Shown in pieces: positions 33,801 to 43,453 of a stretch of 43,453 bases of DNA (position 1 is its first letter; each line of letters begins with the position of its first letter). The stretch is taken from contig CAMPET010000265.1 in the NCBI GenBank assembly GCA_946803715.1, positions 1-43,453 of the forward strand, written 5' to 3'. A program made the position numbers and the translations under genes. The notes beneath the pieces are model-generated. The model was given only the letters and a program-made list of their open reading frames with translations. It was not told where the DNA came from and did no database searches. The DNA is from Beroe ovata. Its lineage: Eukaryota; Ctenophora; Nuda; Beroida; Beroidae.

Positions 33801-36381
33801 AAATCTATTCAATGACTCGATCAAACTTACATCAATTTGTCGTATCCCATCTCGAATTTGGGTAAGAGAGGCGGTTTTGAGTTCTGACAGAAATAGACCG
33901 CAAGTAGAGGGAAAAGATGCCTCTCGAAAGTTCCATCCATCAAGTTGAGGTGGAATGCATGTATTTTGAGAAGCTGCCCAAGTTGAAGAGCTCGTTTATC
34001 ACAGGAGAAAAAGCAGTTCATAAGATCCGTGAAGTTTGCACTGAAATTAGTTTGAGTTAGCGCTGAAATTAGTGACGCTAATTGCTGATTCAGCGGTAAA
34101 ATTAGCGATGTTTCAGTTAGAGTAGGCTTTTGGTGAGTTAGCGGTGGAAAGGAAAGCGGAATATTGCACAGAGATGGCGTTCTTGCTGCTCGAAACTGTG
34201 GCAACATTCACCCTTTTCCCACAGACACATATCTCAGTGAGTTGGCTCACCTCTTGACAGAGTGTATGCTCAATACAATGCTAAGCGCGGATTCCTTGTG
34301 CTTGAACTTGATGCGAGGGAATCTGGGAATTATATAGCTCGTGATTAAAAAGAGAACAGAGAACATCAACTGAGAACGGTGCCCCGAGATTTTCCTACAA
34401 GTAAGTAATTATTCCGCAAACTTCATGGAAAAACATTTATGAACCAATTATCTTGATATCACTAGTGTCGTCAAGTGTTGCATAATGTAATGCAGTTATC
34501 AAGTGTAACCTATGTTAGCAAGAGCAACCTATGTAACAAGGAGTAACCAAGTGTAACCTAGAGTAACCTATATAGCCTAGATATAACGGTTAACCTTGAG
34601 TAACCTATATAGTATATAACCTAATGTTAACTATAGCAACCAATATAACATAAACAAGGAGTAACCAAGTGTAACCTAGAGTAACCTATATAACCTAATG
34701 TAAACTATAGCAACCTATGTAACATAACCAAGGAGTAACCTAGAGTAACCTAGCTATGTAACCTAGTTACCTGTGTCCAGTTGTAACAACAGGTTCATCG
34801 TAGGTGTCGCTGTACTGTTTGATAATCTCCACTACCTGACACAGAAAGTGTTATTGTAATACTATGATACTGGAACTTCAAACACAGGACAAACACAGGA
34901 CAAAACACAGGACAAAACACAGGACAAACACAGGACAAAACACAGAATGAAGCTGTCAGATGCAGATAATAACAACAACAATATGCTGTGAAATTGACTA
35001 TACTTGGTATAAGGAGGTGAAACAATGGAATTGAGCTGTGAATTAAGTGTTATGAGAATGAATTGCATTGAATTGAATGGAAATGTTATCAAAATATGGA
35101 CTGAGGATTATCACTCACATGTTTGACGCAGAGCAAGTACTCCTTAACATGGATGAAACAGTTGATGTCGGAGTGTTTGAGGGCACAGTAGAATGCACTG
35201 CTACCATACATCTCCAGGGATACATCTTCCAGCTCAGAGATGTCTGTAAAGAGTGAGTGAGGTGGGAAATTAGGTGAATAGAAATAGAGTGATGGGCTCT
35301 ACAAACAGTGAGGAAAAGATGGACAAGTAAGAGAAGCATGAAATGATGGAAGAGTAAAGAGGGGATGTGCCGATGTGGTTTCCAACTCACTGGCGCTCAT
35401 GCATTGCAGGATTGACTCCAACTCTTGAACAATCATGATTCTCCTCTCATATTCATCATCGTTACACCTGTGTACAATATTGTACATTTTATAACGTGTA
35501 CATTGTATAACGTGTTTAGTGTACAAAATACACAAAACATAATAGAGTACACAATGTATCACGCGCCAATGTATTGAATTAGTGATAGTGTGATACGCAC
35601 GTTTCCTTGATGAGTTGTAAAAGACTGTGCTGTACACACTGTGAATGGTACTTGGTGTCAGTGTACTTTTCGTCCCCGTCTTTGCGACGCTGAGATACAC
35701 AATCATAGTTAGTAGTATACATTGTAAATAGTATACATTGTACATTATACAATAGTTGCTATACAATATACATGGGTAGACATAATACAGTGCATATTTT
35801 ACAATCGATCATCATGTCATCATTGTAAACGATTATCAGTAATTGTCCACGTCATCATATACTATTAATTAATCATGCAAGTTATTGAATACATTTCGGA
35901 ATGATTGATTAATATCATGAAGATCGCTTTGCTTTCACAGGAGACAACAAAGTTGCCCTAAATGAGTGCATCTTGCTTACAAAAACAATACTTTACAACC
36001 AGATTACTACCTCAATGACTAAACTTTCATTACCCGAACGAGTTCTGTGTGTTTCAAGTTGACAACATGAGTCAGCAGCGTTTCATCGGTAAGTCGCTTC
36101 GCTTTGCACACGAGACACTCATAGAAAACGGAGTTTGGAGAAGTGACATTTCTTATGACATAGTTTGTTTTCAAAAGCTCTTCCGTAATACCCTCCTGCG
36201 AGGAATTGTCAGTCGATCAAATAAAAATGGATCACGATAAATATATTACCATAAAGTATACGATGGACATTCTGCACTGCAGTAGCTCACTATTGCACTA
36301 CAATCTACTACTGCACCTAAACTGCACTTCACTGCTTTATTGAATTTTACTCACATGAGCGTCTTGAGGCAACGTCTTCAT
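27854..36381 (-). CDS. TUT4: Terminal uridylyltransferase, TUT4/TUT7 (ZCCHC11/ZCCHC6)-like
   Basis: About 22 minus-strand exons encode roughly 1,470 residues; human TUT7 has 1,495 and TUT4 1,644. The enzyme adds uridines to RNA 3' ends (mRNA decay, pre-let-7 control). Domains in order: short start exon (36381-36355), a C2H2-type finger YECLVCKAKR..LLTHVVNLKHTEL, a degenerate nucleotidyltransferase lobe (MYGSSAFYCALKHSDINCF) plus helical part (SCDKRALQLGQLLKIHAF), an acidic Ser/Thr-rich linker with a TQTD repeat, the active lobe (WFGSSRNGLVLNTSDMDITLDV, third Asp in LTGDIAVGNMLAIANTRLI), the PAP-associated core (SSYAYTMMVIFFLQQIEPPVIPVLQEI, EDPFNLDHNLGKQ), then three CCHC knuckles (CYNCGSRDHYISEC, CSNCNEGDHPRSAC, CFNCSEPGHLASSC) and a basic disordered tail. 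The His in DHNLG is the UTP-selecting position in TUT4/7. Most junctions keep phase; the join of the exons near 31.9 and 31.4 kb is unresolved. TUT4 versus TUT7 cannot be told apart; the ancestor may be single. Confidence 0.92.
29268..29310. repeat. 43-bp dispersed repeat, inverted match to 22212-22254
   Basis: An exact 43-bp reverse-complement match to 22212-22254 (core tagaataggggcgcgcaacg). It lies in the TUT intron 10 bp from an exon donor. The counterpart lies inside the foldback element. Confidence 0.88.
31660..31735. repeat. GCGCGC-rich tract in a TUT intron
   Basis: Alternating G/C runs (gacgcgcgggcacggcgcgcg; attgcgcgcgcgcgcgaaat) lie in otherwise AT-rich intron DNA. Composition is like the cores of the foldback repeats. 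Confidence 0.65.
31998..32078. repeat. 28-bp minisatellite, three units, spanning a splice acceptor
   Basis: Three units of ctgaaatg(c/g)ag(c/g)aagttgag + aaatggat are present. On the minus strand each unit presents a complete acceptor (catttcag/ATCC), so the exon that continues to 31903 has three candidate 3' splice sites 28 bp apart. Confidence 0.88.
34500..34780. repeat. Imperfect gtaacct repeats in a TUT intron
   Basis: Dozens of variants of (a/c)agtaacct(a/ag)(t)ata lie between two TUT exons. No coding potential. Confidence 0.8.
34876..34950. repeat. acaggacaaa(a)cacagg repeat
   Basis: Five tandem copies of a 13-15 bp unit (caggacaaaacac) lie in a TUT intron. Confidence 0.8.
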
Positions 36382-36781
36382 TTCACGCCATTGCTACAAG
36401 ACTGAAAAGGGAAAACGTTTTCAGTTCGATATTTGTGATTCACTATAAGGAGAAGAGGGTTCTTTAGGACCCGAAATAACAAAGACCGATCAGACCAACG
36501 CTCCAAGAGAGAAAACGAGGTTATTATGAAATACAAATACTTTTACTATTGAATCAATTACACACTTATGATTATAAAAAAAGGCTTAGGACAAGACTCG
36601 ACACTCGACAGTCAATCTAAATCCACGAGTCAAGAGCTGAGATAAGTAATGTTATTGATCAAGATGTAATAAATTAGAAACTTCATTTCTTCGAGAAAAA
36701 AGCAACTTCATTCGTCATGAACTGCACTTAATGCTCAATAAAATTCGTCGGTTTTCTTCGTTGATAATCCATACTTATGGT

Positions 36782-38021
36782 TCACTTCAGAGGAGAAATG
36801 GGTGTTGGTTCCAGAATGTTGACATTCAAACTCCTTATTAGAGGAACTGAAGAAGAGACATTTAATAACAACAGATGGTTATCATCATGGATATGCATCA
36901 TAGATCCTGTAGTGAATAGTGCTATGAAAATAAACATTATACGGCACTCACCAGTCCTGACAACACAATCAGCCCAGAGTCCTGATTTCCATGCCAAGTC
37001 TCTCTCCTGTTTACGCGAGACAAGGTCATTGTACCTCCAGATGTGATGGACTGTGTACATGCTGCCTATCTGTGAACAAAGTCCCATAACAGCGTCATCT
37101 TTTCTTGACTTTATCCCTTTTGACCTGGTGCAAATGAGGATAAAAGTGAGGAGAATTTTAAATATAAAACAAGGGTTTGTCACTCATTCAAAAGTGGACT
37201 TACCATGCATTAGCCCATTCATAGAGACAGCCAGGCTGAAATTAAGCAAACTTACAAGAAGCAAATGTATTCATGAGAATTGCACCAGAGCTGGAAAACA
37301 TGATATATTTTCGCAAAATTCTAAGACCCTACTTTGAGAGTATAGCTTCTGATCTCAAAGATCCCACCATCCCACGTGTCTTCATAAGTTGGCCAAAAAG
37401 AAAATTCATAACATATCTGCTGTTGCTGCTTCCTGAGCAATTTTGATTGGGCCTGTACAAACTCCTGGTATTCAGGATGCTTTTTGAGGGCTACATAAGA
37501 AGTGTCAACATCTGAGTAACCACCAGTATGTCTCCATATGGTGTACACACAATCCATATCACCATAGACCACTTTAAATTGGCCATTAAGTTCCATTGGA
37601 ATATCATTTGCCTCATGAATGCCAGGCAACACGGCTTGCCTGAAAACGGACACTGTGATTAAACTGCATGTTACAAAAAACATGCTCCAAGTTTATATAC
37701 TTCCATACTCACGAATTCCTCAAATATTCAGCCATATGACCTGGCTTCACATGATGTGCTGCAACAAAATTCACAATCAATAAAATTAACACAGGATACA
37801 CTCATTGATATGATATTAAAACTGCAATAATTCATAATTATCATACACCTGGATACAGTTCAAGAGAGCCAACCTTCAACATTGAAGATTATATCACTTT
37901 TTGCTAAAAGCTTAGAATGCTGGTCTTTCACAGGCCCCGACCCAATGAGATATTCATCAAATTTATCGACCCATGTTGAAAGGGGTCTTGTAGAGGCAAC
38001 CCTATTCACCAGCTTGAGCAT
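36782..38021 (-). CDS. NIPSNAP: NIPSNAP family mitochondrial protein
   Basis: Six minus-strand exons (about 38021-37874, 37758-37713, 37639-37333, 37235-37204, 37124-36952, 36846-36782) join in phase to 256 residues; the human proteins have about 284. The N-terminus (MLKLVNRVASTRPLSTW) is Arg/Ser-rich, like a mitochondrial presequence. Family motifs: GPVKDQHSKLLAKSDIIFNVE, HHVKPGHMAEYL, TIWRHTGGYSDVDTSY, a YEFSFWP motif, FEIRSYTLKPG, YEWANAW, SQIGSMYTVHHIWRY and ISPLK at the end. The ferredoxin-like NIPSNAP domains are present. NIPSNAP1/2 are matrix proteins exposed on damaged mitochondria as mitophagy signals; their exact biochemistry is unsettled. A 32-bp exon (37235-37204) is easily missed by gene finders. 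Confidence 0.94.
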
Positions 38022-38519
38022 TTCAAGTCAGAGGTACATTGAACTTCCTGCAAGGGTATTGGACCTTATAGATCAAGAAGACAAAAATTTTCTCTATTAT
38101 TTCTACAATTTAATCTGATTAGACAGTAAGTCTATCTATATTCTTCACTGCAAGAAATGTGACACGCACCAGCATACACACAGATCATACACTCTGCTGT
38201 ACAACAGCCAAGGGAACACACATCACGCATAAGTAATCATCAATAGGGAAGAAAATCAGAAAAGCCCAGGACAATCCCATACTTTTTTGAGTTTCTTTCC
38301 TTGGTCATGATTAAATTGAACCGGATTCGATTGATGTCTTTAAAAACCATGATTCAGCATGAAACCTTTCAGTAAAACGTATTCTTTTGTAATAATAATA
38401 TAATATAATAATATAAATATTATGGTCTTCAACCATCACAAATTTCCATGCCCGTTATAACTCAAATAGTAGCTTTCCCTCCATAGGCACTGAAGCTGCC
38501 TATCAATTCAAAAAGCATN

Positions 38520-38545
38520 TTGATCGATAATATATTATCGATCAA
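38520..38545. repeat. Perfect 26-bp palindrome next to an N
   Basis: Both halves are exact reverse complements (left half ttgatcgataata). The preceding base is the single N at 38519. No flanking overlap like those at the other joins was seen. Confidence 0.9.
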
Positions 38546-38670
38546 CAAGAACTGTAGGGTTGGCATCCGTACCGCGACTTTGCCGACTTTGTAACTTTTT
38601 ACATCGCATCATGATATTTCAGTGCTGTACGCAATAAACTGATACATAATATCCTACAAGCATTTGTTGA

Positions 38671-38770
38671 TCGATGATAGACCCTGTCGAGAATTTTGCT
38701 TCGCGCGTGCGTCGCGAACTTATTAACTTCGCGGCTTGCATCAGCGGTTTGGCATCGCCCGACAAACAAG
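38671..38770 (+). repeat. GCGCGC repeat family, copy D
   Basis: Matches copies A-C at 21.7-22.1 kb: tcgatgatagaccctgtcga, gcgcgtgcgtcgcgaactta, cgcggcttgcatcagcgg, and end ggcatcgcccgacaaac. The end matches copy A exactly in its last 17 bases. Confidence 0.85.
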
Positions 38771-39238
38771 CATTAATTTCGAAAATGAATTTGCAAAAAT
38801 GGTTGTGATAGTTACCACAATCCTTGTCGTGTTGTAACGAATATTTTACTGTATTTTAAACTAATATCTTCAGAAAGAATGATCATTGTAATTCATGACT
38901 GATAAATTGAGATATTATAACAGATAAAGCTTTGTTTTATTGCTACAGTAAAATGTTCGTTACAACATTCATCATCCTTAGTTACCAAGAGATCCCTTTT
39001 TCACACACCCAGTCCTGTTGCTATTAGTCAATTTGCAATCTTACTTGCAGATCATGATATGTAATTTTGATTTTGAACTGAATCAGAGTAAGAGTGATCC
39101 CTTTCTGGAAAGCTTGCCTATTCTATTATGCCTCTTATTTTTCAGGCTAGGTTAAAAGCCATAAGGTCCTGTCATCTCTTTCACTTTCGCTATGGCTATG
39201 TGAACTATTATAAATTCAAATCTATCATAATCTTAGGT

Positions 39239-40300
39239 ATGGATACACAAAAGAAAAAGCAATGCCATATTTGTTGCAAATCATTTGCTTCAAACAGCAG
39301 TCTTCAGGTTCATATGAGGGTTCACACTAAAGAAAAACCATTCATGTGCAATTTATGTGGAAATTGTTTCACTCAAAAGAGTTCCCTTAGCACTCACATG
39401 ATCCTACATTCTGGGAAAAAGGAGTTCGGGTGTTCATATTGTGGGAAACTTTTTGCACTCAAGATCTATAGATCTACCCATGAAAAGGCTTGCAAAGCAA
39501 AACCAAAGACAGAGCCTGTTGAAACCCCAAAGTTGAGTGAGTGCTATGATCAAAGTAATTATACTATTACAAACCTAAATTACAGAAACAATGAAACAAG
39601 AAGCCATTATCAAAGTACTCCAAATATGTATGATTCTAGCAAATATCCAACACAACTAACTGAGTTGTCTCACAACAAAGTTCAAACTGCCTCATCTGTT
39701 ATGTTTCATGCAGCACCAGCAGCTAATACAGTACCATATGTTCCTGTGCAAATTAATGTCATGAACAGGACAGCCAATACTACAACAGCACCAACAGCAG
39801 CACCAACAACTATAGCTATAACAACATCCACTTTTACCCCAAATATTGTGATCAAAGAGGAACCATCCACCTCAAATGACAATCCCACTCTGCTAAATTT
39901 GGATGACTTTGCTGAAAAAAACAAAAACAGAAATGAGAAGCCATTCCAGTGTAAACTCTGTGGACAGATGTATTCTCAAAAAAGCAGCTTCAGGACACAC
40001 TTGATTTTGCACAGTGGCATCAAGAATTTTCAATGTGATTGGTGTTACAAAAAGTTTGCTCTAAAACTTTACAAGACATCCCATGAAAAGAGCTGTAGAA
40101 AGAAAGCTATGGCACAGGTGCCATTCCAGTTCAATCTACCCCAAAGTAGTGATGCTTTGAAACCGGCAACAAAACGAAATTCATCGATCCATGTCCAAAG
40201 GAAGCCCTCGGAAGTAACTTGTCCTACTGGCTCCATTGACCAGGTTCTTGCATCATCTGCAATATACATTGATGAAGTTGAACAATTGATTTCTTCATGA
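39239..40300 (+). CDS. C2H2 zinc-finger protein with two C2H2-C2HC modules
   Basis: Start ATG at 39239 (MDTQKKKQCHIC). The frame is open upstream to 39128, but that part looks like an intron acceptor (tcttatttttcag). About 353 residues. Five fingers: CHICCKSFASNSSLQVHMRVH, CNLCGNCFTQ..LSTHMILH, the C2HC variant CSYCGKLFALKIYRSTHEKAC, then after a Thr/Ala-rich linker of about 140 residues CKLCGQMYSQ..FRTHLILH and the C2HC variant CDWCYKKFALKLYKTSHEKSC. The linker contains VIKEEP, a SUMO-site-like motif. Likely a DNA-binding regulator and a paralogue of the gene at 19949-21011. The repeat of the two-finger unit inside this gene suggests internal duplication. Confidence 0.87.
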   Translation: MDTQKKKQCHICCKSFASNSSLQVHMRVHTKEKPFMCNLCGNCFTQKSSLSTHMILHSGKKEFGCSYCGKLFALKIYRSTHEKACKAKPKTEPVETPKLSECYDQSNYTITNLNYRNNETRSHYQSTPNMYDSSKYPTQLTELSHNKVQTASSVMFHAAPAANTVPYVPVQINVMNRTANTTTAPTAAPTTIAITTSTFTPNIVIKEEPSTSNDNPTLLNLDDFAEKNKNRNEKPFQCKLCGQMYSQKSSFRTHLILHSGIKNFQCDWCYKKFALKLYKTSHEKSCRKKAMAQVPFQFNLPQSSDALKPATKRNSSIHVQRKPSEVTCPTGSIDQVLASSAIYIDEVEQLISS

Positions 40301-40885
40301 ATATACTCATGACCTGGGCTGTCATAGACGTTGAAAGAAAGCTTGAAGCAGAGAAATGGGTCCATAGATGCACCTCGCAGTGAGAAGTCAATAAGAAAAA
40401 CGTTTATCAGGCCCTAACTTTGACTATTGAAAGAAAGGGGGTAAAAACAGTTAACGAAATATATAGTGATCATTGATCATGCAGTTTATTCGTGATCATT
40501 TGTTACGTGATGTGACTTTGAATCATAAGCTTAGAAAATGAGAATTTGATTTGGACGTCCTTGTGGATTCACTGTGGAGACAAAATAGGAATGTACTATA
40601 ATGAAAGCTGTATTCGTCTCTGGACAATATAATTGATCTTATAGAACAGACGAAAACTGTACAGACTGAAGTAAAATATTGATTATGACACTTCGGGCAG
40701 AGTTGCTGGATTTATTGTTACATGAATGATCTATGAGATGTGATATTGTTCTACTGTTAATGTCTAACATTGTATCAGTACTCCAACACGCTTTGAATCT
40801 TACGTATGGTCTCAGATAATCAATGTACTAAACGGTAAAACGATGGTTTACATGATCATTGCTCAATGTTGTAGAAGTCTGTAGG
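40301..40885. other. Spacer between the zinc-finger gene and the SNARE gene
   Basis: 3' UTR of the zinc-finger gene and the presumed SNARE promoter. No ORF or RNA gene is supported. Confidence 0.5.
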
Positions 40886-43036
40886 ATGGTGTTGGACACA
40901 TGGGTTGACAACTATCATGCTCTTGAACAAGCGGGAGATGCTATCATGGAACTGATTGTGGAGAGAAATAAGAACCTGGCGGTCGGGGGAGATGGGAACA
41001 AGGTATTGATAGGTTTAAACTTCATAGGTACAATCAAATTCGAGTTGCATAGTTCTACAGCTTAGGGTCCAGTGTTTTCAGTAGTCTGAAGGAAGTTGGT
41101 GGTGTCAGTGTACAGAGTACAGAGTGGTGTCAGCGTGTAATGTGTAAAGTGGTTATTCTGCCTATGTTCTATGATCATTAACTGTTCATTCCACAGCTAT
41201 CGGCAAAGATTCGTCAGTCACAGAACAATTTCAACTACGATTTGGATGCCCTACAGCGAGAACTACAGAAAGATAAAATTTCGAAAATGTTGTGAGTTGT
41301 TTTTCCACAAATTTCCGTCTTCCATGCGTAGATCCTCTCAAAACAACACCCGATCGTTACTTAACAACAGGACCCCGAAAGAGTATGATAGACGGAACAA
41401 CATGCTGAATGAAGCTAAGATACGCAAGATACAGATCGGCAAGGCATTTGACCAGGCACGGTCTGGGGCCGGCAGCTCGCCATTTTCTGGGGGAATGTGA
41501 GTGTGAATATTATATATTTCAATAATGTATTTCAATAATGTATTTCAATAATGTATTTCAATAATGTAACAATGTGACAATTTACCCATTTTCTTATGTG
41601 TGTTATGTGTGTCACATGTTATGAGGTGTCACGCGTTATGAAGTTTCACGCGTAATACCTAGTTGAGAGCTACCTAGTTGAGAGCTGCTGTACCTAGTTG
41701 AGAGCTGCAGTGAATATCTCGAATTCATCCGTACATATTTCATCGATTTATGAAATTGTTTTTCATTGATTTATCGTTTTTCTGCCATGATTGTCTGATT
41801 GTATCATCAAGTATTATCATGCCATATATCTGGAGTTAACTATTGCCCGTCACAGTTCTAATAGAGGTTACGAGGCTGACGAAACAGACAGGACACAAGG
41901 ATACTCTAACTCAGAGCTACTATCACAACAACAACAGACCATTGCAGGTAACACAGAAAATATCCCCTCTATTGACACTCCTGGATTCAGCTTCTTTAAA
42001 TTGTTCTGGTTTTGGATAAGTAATCCTCCTTGTTAGAACTGAGAACATTAAAGCGGTAATGCACTGAAAAGGGGTTCTGGGTAGCTGTTGTCGGAAGGGG
42101 TTAGGGACCTGGAGACCAATTACTGTTTTCAAGCATACTAATAATAAATGAATAAATGATACTTGAGTCTATAAAAACAGATGTTCATTGCATGTATATT
42201 TAACCACCCCACTTCCTGACATTGTCTCAAACCTTTGAACTTTGGAAAATACTTAAAATATTCGTGACGTAAGAGTTCGGGATTATAAGTGACATAAGTC
42301 ATAATTTGTGTGTGTGTGTGTGTGTGTGCTCTCTAACCGCTACCATATGCAGTATAATTAGTAATCGGTCATGATTCGGTTCTATATGACATTCCGTGAC
42401 AGTAAAATATTGTTATTCATGGTGGGATATTTTGTATAAATGTCAAGCTCTAATCACATCGCCGGTCGATCCATTAGATTGGGTATATGTAGGGACAGAA
42501 CTTGCGTACTCTGTACAATGTATACTGTTTCTGATAATCTCTCAAAATCATCGGGTTCACTCAATAAGAGAATGACCGTGGTGTCATCAAAAGTAGCTCA
42601 CAACACAGTATTATACACCATATTTGGTCACCACATCAGCACACCATAGCTACCCATAGTTACAATGATAATTAGTTACCCATAGTTACCCATAGTTACA
42701 ATGATAATTAGTAACCCATGGTTACCCATAGTTACAATGATAATTAGTTACTCATAGGTACCCATAGTTACAATGATAATTAGTTACCCATAGTTACCCA
42801 TAGTTACAATGATAATTATACATGATATATTATATACAATGATAATTAGTTACAATGATAATTAGTTACAATGATAATAAGTTACCTATAGTTACCCATA
42901 GTTACCCATAGTTACAATGATATAGTTACAACTCATGTTGCAGAGCAGGATCGAGGATTATCCAGGATATCGGACATTGTACTGCGACAGAAACAGATAG
43001 GACTAGCAATCGGAGATGAGATTGACGGACAAAACG
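40886..43036 (+). CDS. STX8: Syntaxin-8-like Qc-SNARE (5' part; gene runs off the window)
   Basis: Five plus-strand exons join in phase: 40886-41002, 41197-41291, 41332-41496, 41856-41947, 42944-43036. STX8 is an endosomal Qc-SNARE for late-endosome fusion. The N-terminus MVLDTWVDNYHALEQAGDAI…ERN matches the STX8 start, a helix follows (IRQSQNNFNYDLDALQREL), then EYDRRNNMLNEAKIRK and a Ser/Gly linker. SELLSQQQQTIAEQDRGLSR and ISDIVLRQKQIGLAIGDEID match the beginning of the STX8 SNARE motif, equivalent to human QQQQKIIQEQDAGLDALSSI. The rest of the SNARE helix and the tail anchor lie beyond 43453. The first exon starts at the ATG at 40886; an earlier non-ATG frame is ignored. Confidence 0.88.
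41515..41570. repeat. caataatgtattt tandem repeat
   Basis: Four copies of a 14-bp unit (tttcaataatgta) lie in a SNARE-gene intron. Confidence 0.85.
42310..42328. repeat. (GT)n microsatellite
   Basis: A short GT run in the SNARE-gene intron. Confidence 0.85.
42645..42930. repeat. Tandem gttacccatagttacaatgataatta repeat
   Basis: About eight imperfect units of agttacccatagttacaatg + ataatt fill the intron upstream of SNARE exon 5 and end 14 bp before its acceptor. Confidence 0.88.
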
Positions 43037-43219
43037 GTGAGATATATTTGACTCGAATTCCGACGACTCTGGTGCGACACTAAATGTGACGCCGGTGCTT
43101 CACTGGTGCGACACCGAGATTTGCTGGCAATAATATGAAGTTTCTGAGTTGACAAATGTCACAATGTATCAGAATTCAGACAGAGAATAGTATAGCCTCT
43201 TCAGCTTTGTGTTATATCG

Positions 43220-43453
43220 TGTAAACATACAACTTTGTGCGTGTGTACTGTGTGTGTGTGCATCTGTGCGTTTTGTGTGTGTGTGTGTGTGTGTGTGTGT
43301 CTGTATATGTTTCCCTGTGTGAGTGTGTATGTACTGTGGTCTATGTGTGTGCAGTAGTACACTTCATCGCCTTGCAGCTGTCTCAGTGTTAATCTAGTAC
43401 TCTGTCTACACTACATGTATACTGTATAATTGTGTGTATGTGTGTGTGTGTGT
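43220..43453. repeat. GT-rich low-complexity DNA
   Basis: Runs of (gt)n with scattered tg(t/c) lie in the intron after SNARE exon 5 and continue to the window edge. Confidence 0.8.

Larger units (their letters stand above)
38150..39145. other. Divergent intergenic region between NIPSNAP and the second zinc-finger gene
   Basis: Holds a single N (38519), a 26-bp palindrome, an AT-rich run (38391-38424) and copy D of the GCGCGC repeat. It must contain the NIPSNAP promoter and probably a 5' exon and promoter of the zinc-finger gene. The pyrimidine-rich ttatgcctcttatttttcag before 39146 looks like a splice acceptor for the latter. Confidence 0.55.

Noticed and set aside
36049-36240. Plus-strand ORF of 63 codons
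   Set aside because: Antisense shadow of the TUT zinc-finger exon (36195-36034).
39128-39238. Upstream N-terminal extension of the plus-strand zinc-finger gene
   Set aside because: Begins in a pyrimidine-rich splice acceptor (cctcttatttttcag); the extension is likely partly intron or 5' UTR.

Overview
The window is intron-rich eukaryotic nuclear DNA from an animal. Genes are split by short GT-AG introns (mostly about 80-500 bp), lie a few hundred to about 1,200 bp apart, and encode metazoan families: MTRR, CMTR1, WARS1-type TrpRS, ZC3H14, a SID-1/SIDT channel-like protein, a TUT4/7-type uridylyltransferase, NIPSNAP and syntaxin-8. AT-rich intergenic DNA, several minisatellites, GCGCGC-centred foldback repeats and allelic copies that differ by a few percent suggest a highly heterozygous invertebrate, perhaps an early-branching marine one. 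The species cannot be fixed from this sequence. Exon ends were read by eye from splice signals, reading phase and family homology; some may be off by a base.

Layout. 1-420: one exon of an unrecognised secreted protein (minus). 1170-3332: methionine synthase reductase (minus, 4 exons). 3473-4857: minisatellite and an assembly-duplicated copy of the CMTR1 3' end. 5899-12072: CMTR1 cap 2'-O-methyltransferase (minus, 18 visible exons plus one probably lost at an N). 12583-15115: tryptophanyl-tRNA synthetase (minus, 8 exons) with a possible mitochondrial leader. 15565-18806: ZC3H14/Nab2-like poly(A)-binding protein (minus). 19949-21011: C2H2 zinc-finger gene (minus). 21690-22560: cluster of palindromic and foldback repeats. 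22881-23441: orphan proline-rich ORF (minus). 23813-24520: inverted-repeat-bounded insertion holding a tRNA-like Pol III unit. 24976-27351: intronless SID-1 family gene (plus). 27854-36381: TUT4/7-like terminal uridylyltransferase (minus, about 22 exons). 36782-38021: NIPSNAP (minus, 6 exons). 38500-38770: perfect palindrome and another repeat copy. 39239-40300: second zinc-finger gene (plus), paralogous to the first. 40886-window end: syntaxin-8-like SNARE (plus, 5 exons, C-terminus outside).

Five of the genes act on RNA: capping, poly(A) binding, 3' uridylylation, tRNA charging and dsRNA/lipid-linked transport. The clustering may be chance, because each has its own spacing and orientation and nothing shows a shared transcript. 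Four single-N joins (4857, 9177, 13546, 38519) mark contig joins. Two are flanked by near-identical overlaps and are best read as unmerged haplotypes, not biological duplications. I did not find a clearly new molecular system. The best candidates for follow-up are the mitochondrial-type leader on a cytosolic-type TrpRS, the GCGCGC foldback repeat family, and the minisatellite that triplicates a splice acceptor in the TUT gene.
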